Source of the DNA: Mesorhizobium sp. ES1-1 | Lineage (GTDB): Bacteria > Pseudomonadota > Alphaproteobacteria > Rhizobiales > Rhizobiaceae | Direction of reading: 5' to 3' | DNA length: 64,000 nt | Assembly (NCBI RefSeq): GCF_020164785.1 | Contig: NZ_JAIUGX010000006.1 | Location: forward strand, 1 to 64,000 | Shown: piece after piece, positions 59,555-64,000 of the stretch | Numbering within the stretch: position 1 is the first letter of the stretch | Layout of the letters: each line of letters starts with the position of its first letter | The notes under the pieces: generated by a model | What the model saw: only the letters and a program-made list of their open reading frames with translations | What the model was told of the DNA's origin: nothing | Database searches by the model: none | Made by a program: the position numbers and the translations under genes

Positions 59555-61692
59555 GCGTATCGCAGTCGCCGAAGGACATCAGCGTGATCATCCCGGCCAG
59601 GAATGCCGCGTCGACAATCGATAGCACGCTGCGCAGCCTTGTTGCCGACAAAGCGCTGATCAGCGAAATCCTTCTGGTCGATGACGGCTCCGACGATGGG
59701 ACGGCCCGCATTTCGATCGAAAGCGCGCGGAAATACGGGCTGCCGCTGGAGGCAGTGGCTACCCGCGCGGGCAGCGCCGGCGCTGCCCGAAACGTCGGCA
59801 TCGTGCGAGCCAGGGGCAAGTTCATATTCATGCTCGATGCGGACGACGAAGTCGTGGCGGGAGGCCTGGGGTCGTTGCATGGCGCGCTCCTGCGCAATCC
59901 CAACGCCGGCCTTGCGATCGGTGCCTGCATTCGCCGCACGAGCGGCCGACCCGACAAGCTGAAGCCGCCTCTGGGATATACGGATGACCGCGCCGGGAAT
60001 GTCCGACGGTACCTGCTCAACGAAACATGGCCGATCGCGATGGGCAGCGCGCTGGTGGTGGCGGCGGCGACCGCCGCACTTCGCTTTCCGGAGCGAATTA
60101 GCCTGGACGAGGACACATGCTACTGGGCGTCGCTGCTCGCGCGCGCAGAGGTGGTAACCGTCCCCACGGCAGTGCTTGTCTACCATCACGATGACGCAAG
60201 AATGGCGCGACGCTTCATAAGCGCGCCTCGCGCGACATTTCTTGCGATGGCGCTGGAGTTCAACAGACTGGCCCTGCCGGGCGTCGACAGGGAGGTCGTT
60301 CAGTGGAGAAAAGCCTGGATAGCACTGCGGATCGCGAGGCAACTCATCAGGCACCGCATGTATGAGGACGCAGGGCGAATGATGCGCGCCGTCCGTGCGC
60401 ACAAGGCTTTCGCTCGGAGTTGGAAAGCGTTGCAATATCGTGCCCGTGTCGCGATCGGAAGCTTGGCCAGGCCGCGGACGGAATTCGCAGCAACCAGTTC
60501 CGCTACCAGGCAACGCACGCTGATCGTGTGTAACGATCCCGCCTATCCGCCGACGTCCGGCGCCGATCTGAGAAATCACGGCAATGCCGTGGCGGCGGGG
60601 GCATTCGGACCTGTTTGTCTGGTTTCGGTAAGGCCGCAAGCCGCCGGCCCGCGACCGCTCGATCCGCCATTCCGGAGCGAGGCCTTGTCGGTGGAAGGCG
60701 AACCTCGTACGCGCTCGATCGGGTGGTGGCGCATAAGGGCGGAGCAGCGCGTTTCCCGAGCCGCCCTGGCGCGTCTGGAGGGGCTTGTCCGCGAGTTCCG
60801 GCCTGACACCATCGTGGTCGAGGGCATCGGACTGTTCAAGCTGCTGCGGCCTTTGCGGCGACTGGCCAAACAGCTCATCCTCGACATGCACAATGTCGAA
60901 TCCGACCTGGCGGGGCAGCTGGACCGTGGGGATGCGGCACGACCCGGCACGACCAAGCTCACCGCCGCCCTCGGCATCCAGCGCCTGGAAAGAAAGGCAC
61001 TGTCGATTGTCGACAGGGTGTGGGTCTGCTCGAATGAGGATGGCGCCAAGCTCGCGGCCCTCGCGCGGCGCAACGTGCCGATCCATGTCGTGCCGAACGG
61101 GATTCCGCACGCCGAAAAGATTCCTGAGACCCTGCCCGCCGAACCCTCCTCCGGCAACGGCTTCCCGGTGATCCTGTTTGCCGGCCATCTCGGCTACGCT
61201 CCAAATGTCGATGCGGCCCAGCGCTTGGCCAACGCCATATTGCCTCGCATCCGGCAGGCCTTTCCCGGCGCGCGACTTGTTATCGGCGGGCGTCACCCGG
61301 TGCCGGCCGTGCAGGCGCTGGGCGACTTGCCGGGCGTCGAGCTTGTCGAGGACCCGCCAGACATGGTGCCGCTGCTTTCGGCGGCGCATCTCAGCATCGT
61401 GCCGCTTACCGCGGGAGGCGGCACGCGCATCAAGATTCTGGAGGCGATGGCCTGGGGCGTGCCGCTGGTCGCCACGCCATTGGCGGCCGAAGGCCTTGGC
61501 CTGGATGACTATTTGCTGCTGTCGGACGCCGATGAGAGCCTTGCCGACATGGCTGTGGAACTTTGTCGCGATGGCGAGCGCCGCGCACGGCAGCGCCTGC
61601 TGGCGCACAAGGCGGTGTGGGAGAGATTCGGGCCGCTTGCCATTCGCGACGCCGTCCGCGACGGGATTGGACTGGACAAGAGCGCCACATGA
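59551..61692 (+). CDS. two-domain glycosyltransferase (GT2-GT4 fusion)
   Basis: A 713-residue fusion. The N-terminal GT2 domain (about 1-240) has ISVIIPARNAASTIDSTLRS, LVDDGSDDGTAR and FMLDADDEVVAGG (DxD). A basic linker of about 90 residues follows. The C-terminal GT4-like domain (about 330-710) begins RTLIVCNDPAYPPTSGADLRN and contains LILDMHNVESDLA, HVVPNGIPH, LFAGHLGYAPNVDAAQRL and PLTAGGGTRIKILEAMAWGVPLVATPLAAEGL. Such a chain could add two sugars in turn. It is coupled to the Prim-Pol gene by the ATGA overlap. Donors are unknown. Confidence 0.88.
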   Translation: MSVSQSPKDISVIIPARNAASTIDSTLRSLVADKALISEILLVDDGSDDGTARISIESARKYGLPLEAVATRAGSAGAARNVGIVRARGKFIFMLDADDEVVAGGLGSLHGALLRNPNAGLAIGACIRRTSGRPDKLKPPLGYTDDRAGNVRRYLLNETWPIAMGSALVVAAATAALRFPERISLDEDTCYWASLLARAEVVTVPTAVLVYHHDDARMARRFISAPRATFLAMALEFNRLALPGVDREVVQWRKAWIALRIARQLIRHRMYEDAGRMMRAVRAHKAFARSWKALQYRARVAIGSLARPRTEFAATSSATRQRTLIVCNDPAYPPTSGADLRNHGNAVAAGAFGPVCLVSVRPQAAGPRPLDPPFRSEALSVEGEPRTRSIGWWRIRAEQRVSRAALARLEGLVREFRPDTIVVEGIGLFKLLRPLRRLAKQLILDMHNVESDLAGQLDRGDAARPGTTKLTAALGIQRLERKALSIVDRVWVCSNEDGAKLAALARRNVPIHVVPNGIPHAEKIPETLPAEPSSGNGFPVILFAGHLGYAPNVDAAQRLANAILPRIRQAFPGARLVIGGRHPVPAVQALGDLPGVELVEDPPDMVPLLSAAHLSIVPLTAGGGTRIKILEAMAWGVPLVATPLAAEGLGLDDYLLLSDADESLADMAVELCRDGERRARQRLLAHKAVWERFGPLAIRDAVRDGIGLDKSAT

Positions 61693-61732
61693 GCACTAGC
61701 CATCCTTCCCACCATCCATCCATGAGCAGCCA

Positions 61733-63304
61733 ATGATCCCGCCAATCCTGCATCAGACATGGAAGACCGACAGCATACCCGCGCGCTTCCAGCCCTATGC
61801 CGACAGCTGGAAACGGCACAATCCGGACTGGACCGTGATGTTCTGGAGCGACCGGATGCTGCTCGAATTCGTTGCCGAGCACTATGCGGATTTCCTATCG
61901 ACATTTTGCGATTACGTGAACGGCGTGGAGCGGTCGGACGCAGCCCGCTACATGCTCCTGCATCATTTCGGCGGCGTCTACGCGGATATCGACTGCGAAT
62001 GCGTTGCACCCTTCGATCCGATCATGCACGAGACCCGGATCGTGGTGGGCAAGGAACCCGTTTCGCAGGCATCCATCCAGTCGGATTTTCGCGGCCTGCC
62101 CTACCTCCTGTTCAACGGAACGATGGCGAGCCCGCCCCGGCATCCGTTCTGGCTGCATCTTCTGTCGATGATGCGGGGCCTGGCTCATGCCAAGAACGTT
62201 CTGGATGCCACGGGACCATGCCTGCTGACCTCAGCCCAGCGTGGTTTCGCGGATCAGGACGCCTTCGCCATTCAGCCTTCGGGCCTCTTTACGCCTGTAC
62301 TGTCGGGCGGTTCGAAGCCTGAAGCCGATGCAGATACGGCGCCCCTTTCGATCCACCACTGGGCGGGCACATGGTGGAAGCCGGAGCCGCCGCCGAACTG
62401 GAGCAGCAAGCTTCGCAGCCAAGCGCACCGGCTATGGTATCACCTGACGCGCCGTCCGCATCTGGATGAAACGGCGGCGAAAGCAAGCGTCAGCACTGCC
62501 GCGCTCGCGGCGCCGCTGCCCGCAGGCCGCAACATCGCTGTTCTGGTGCCGCTTCGCGATGCCGCCGACCTTATCCAACCGTTTCTGGAAACGCTCGGCG
62601 GTCTCGACTACCCCAAAGACAGAATCAAGCTGGTGTTCTGCGAAGGCGACAGCGTGGATGGAAGCTGGGACCGGTTGAAGGCTGCTACGGCAGGCTTGGC
62701 CGGCGAATATCGCGACATTGTCGTGCTGCAAAGCCATGTTGGCACCACCTTGGACAGGGTAAGGCGCGCCAGGCCACGCATGCAGCGCGTGAGGCGGGGC
62801 GCCATTGCCAAGGTCCGCAACTATCTGATCGATCACGGGCTGGATGATGAGGACGATTGGGCGTTGTGGATCGACATCGATGTCTGGCGCTTTCCCGCCG
62901 ATGTCGTAAATCGGCTGCTTGCCACGGGACAGCGCATCGTAGTGCCTAATTGCGTGAAGGTTGCCGGCGGCCGCAGCTTCGATCTCAACAGCTTCGTCAT
63001 CACACGCCATGAGAAGGACTACCGCTACTATCGCGACATACGCGGCGGCTTGCACCAGCCGCCAGTGCAGACGCAGAGCCGCTATCACCTCAGCGATCTC
63101 AGGCATCTCGACCTCGTCGGCCTGGATGCGGTCGGCGGCACCATGCTTCTGGTCGATGCCGGCCTGCATCGCGGCGGCCTGCGCTTCCCGGAAATTCCTT
63201 ATAGGGACCTGATCGAAACCGAGGCCTTCGGCCTTCTCGCAAACGATCTCGGCATCAGGCCGGTCGGCCTGCCGAAACTCGAAATACTCCATGTGCCGTG
63301 GTGA
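61733..63304 (+). CDS. Och1-like (GT32) and Anp1-like (GT62) glycosyltransferase fusion
   Basis: Two enzymes in one chain. The N-terminal half (1-250) is a GT32-type transferase: IPPILHQTWKTDSIP, SDAARYMLLHHFGGVYADIDCEC (DxD near 84-86) and HHWAGTWW. The C-terminal half (260-523) looks like Anp1/GT62: ILVPL-type strand VLVPLRDAADLIQPFLETLGG, AIAKVRNYLIDHGL, DWALWIDIDVWRFPADVVNRLL (near 375), IVVPNCV and SFDLNSFV. Both families are best known from yeast Golgi mannan synthesis; bacterial GT32s are common, Anp1-like ones less so. It follows the GT2-GT4 fusion by 40 bp and is probably in the same operon. Sugar specificity is unknown. Confidence 0.82.
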   Translation: MIPPILHQTWKTDSIPARFQPYADSWKRHNPDWTVMFWSDRMLLEFVAEHYADFLSTFCDYVNGVERSDAARYMLLHHFGGVYADIDCECVAPFDPIMHETRIVVGKEPVSQASIQSDFRGLPYLLFNGTMASPPRHPFWLHLLSMMRGLAHAKNVLDATGPCLLTSAQRGFADQDAFAIQPSGLFTPVLSGGSKPEADADTAPLSIHHWAGTWWKPEPPPNWSSKLRSQAHRLWYHLTRRPHLDETAAKASVSTAALAAPLPAGRNIAVLVPLRDAADLIQPFLETLGGLDYPKDRIKLVFCEGDSVDGSWDRLKAATAGLAGEYRDIVVLQSHVGTTLDRVRRARPRMQRVRRGAIAKVRNYLIDHGLDDEDDWALWIDIDVWRFPADVVNRLLATGQRIVVPNCVKVAGGRSFDLNSFVITRHEKDYRYYRDIRGGLHQPPVQTQSRYHLSDLRHLDLVGLDAVGGTMLLVDAGLHRGGLRFPEIPYRDLIETEAFGLLANDLGIRPVGLPKLEILHVPW

Positions 63305-63332
63305 TGGAGCCGTGATGAGGCGCCGGGCCGGT

Positions 63333-64000
63333 TCACCTTGCCCGAGGGCGGAGACGATTGGTCAGACGGCGCAGCAGTGATTTTTCGCGCCGCTCCCGCA
63401 GCCAGTATGCGGTTGGCAGGAAGGCTTGCTGACAGGTCAGGAGATGGTCGTGTGCAAAGACGAGCGCCGCCGACTGAGCCGGTGAGTCCGGGACAAATCC
63501 GCTGCCGTGGTCGAGCCCGCCATATGGGTGATAGTTCTCGCCGTGAATGCCCAGATGCTGGACGCGGCTACGTCTCATGGCGGCCAGTGGCACTTTCAAG
63601 CCATTGAAGTGCTCGCAGTAACGGTCGTCTATGTGAGGCTGTCCACCCACGCCCTCGAGCGCCAGGCTCGCAAGAGAACGTCGCCAAAGCGTCCCGGCGT
63701 TGCCGATCCTGGCCTTGCGAACGAGATCGGCCCCCGCCGCGTCGCCAGCGTGCAGGATCGAATTGTAGAGGGTCAGCAACCCGTCGAAACCTGCCAGTTG
63801 CTCAAGCCCGGCGCCAATGGCGTCGCGGTTGATGATCATGTCGCTGTCGAGGAAAAGCAGATACTCATGACGCGATGCCAGGAATGATCGCCACACTTCC
63901 GTGATCATCCCCGAGGCGCCCTGTCTCACCGGCGTGCGCTCGAGCCTGGCCCAAAGCCCTGCCTCGCTGATCAGCCTCGCCGTGTCGAGGGTCGGGCTTG
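63333..64000 (-). CDS. glycosyltransferase, 5' end cut by window edge
   Basis: The frame continues without a stop to base 64000, reading TLDTARLISEAGLWARLERT before the first possible internal start at 63929 (GTG), so the real start lies outside. The visible part has EYLLFLDSDMIINRDAI (DxD) and DGLLTLYNSILHAG, then GKARIGNAGTLW-like and QHLGIHGENYHPYG, consistent with a GT2-type fold. It converges on the GT32-GT62 gene with 28 bp between stops. Product specificity cannot be told. Confidence 0.75.
   Translation of the reverse strand, partial: SPTLDTARLISEAGLWARLERTPVRQGASGMITEVWRSFLASRHEYLLFLDSDMIINRDAIGAGLEQLAGFDGLLTLYNSILHAGDAAGADLVRKARIGNAGTLWRRSLASLALEGVGGQPHIDDRYCEHFNGLKVPLAAMRRSRVQHLGIHGENYHPYGGLDHGSGFVPDSPAQSAALVFAHDHLLTCQQAFLPTAYWLRERREKSLLRRLTNRLRPRAR

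Noticed and set aside
59512..61608. 698-codon minus-strand frame opposite the GT2-GT4 gene
   Set aside because: Same reason: no recognisable domain and an amino acid mix typical of GC-rich shadows.

Overview
The window looks like the chromosome of a high-GC alphaproteobacterium of the order Hyphomicrobiales, most like Mesorhizobium or a close relative. The evidence is the ActS/ActR redox pair, an Irr-type iron box, the glnD-murJ-trpS-usp-nfu backbone, the family of intergenic palindromes, and a large exo-type exopolysaccharide locus whose gene order follows Sinorhizobium meliloti succinoglycan genes. I saw no tRNA, rRNA, CRISPR array, insertion sequence or phage gene. Species and families are named from recognition of protein motifs, not from a database search.

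Region 1 (1-24 kb) is mostly housekeeping: a DUF2384-like protein, malic enzyme maeB, mutS, an aldo/keto reductase, a copper block (DUF305 protein, copA and a CueR-type operator), a family 25 glycosyltransferase, then glnD, murJ, trpS, a universal stress protein and an Nfu iron-sulfur scaffold behind an Irr box. An L,D-transpeptidase lipoprotein, the copper regulator cueR (9 kb from its likely target copA), mmcB, nhaA and the actS-actR operon follow.

Region 2 (24-35 kb) holds hrpB, an EamA transporter, a PIG-L deacetylase, a fused dihydroxyacetone kinase, and then a compact cassette of PqqD-like, lasso-B2-like and HPr-kinase-like genes facing a nucleotidyltransferase. The cassette looks like a lasso-peptide maturation set without cyclase or precursor. 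A 38-codon membrane peptide gene and prpE follow.

Region 3 (35-56 kb) is the exo locus. One minus-strand operon reads exoL-exoA-exoM-exoO-(42 codons)-(78 codons?)-exoP with stop/start overlaps from exoA onward; S. meliloti has exoN where the small ORFs sit. exoT is divergent from exoL. Then come a phosphoribosyltransferase-HAD fusion, two glycosyltransferases, ugd, exoK, an exoU-like gene, exoX, exoY, exoF, an acyltransferase and exoQ. A 15-16 bp motif, TGTTGCGNTGCANCA, stands before exoL, exoT, exoK, exoY and (diverged) exoQ, each copy pointing at its gene. It is my best candidate for a locus-wide operator.

Region 4 (56-64 kb) extends the polysaccharide theme with unusual proteins: an SDR, a glucoamylase/beta-1,2-glucanase-family hydrolase, a stand-alone primase-polymerase domain translationally coupled to a GT2-GT4 fusion, a fusion of Och1-like (GT32) and Anp1-like (GT62) domains, and a glycosyltransferase cut by the window edge.

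Taken together, ExoY should start the repeat unit on undecaprenyl phosphate, ExoA/L/M/O/U-like enzymes extend it, ExoT flips it, ExoQ polymerises it, ExoP/ExoF export it and ExoK trims it, with ExoX as a brake on ExoY. Ugd implies glucuronate (or a derivative) in some surface polysaccharide. No exoH, exoV, exoW, exoZ or exoN equivalent was recognised here.
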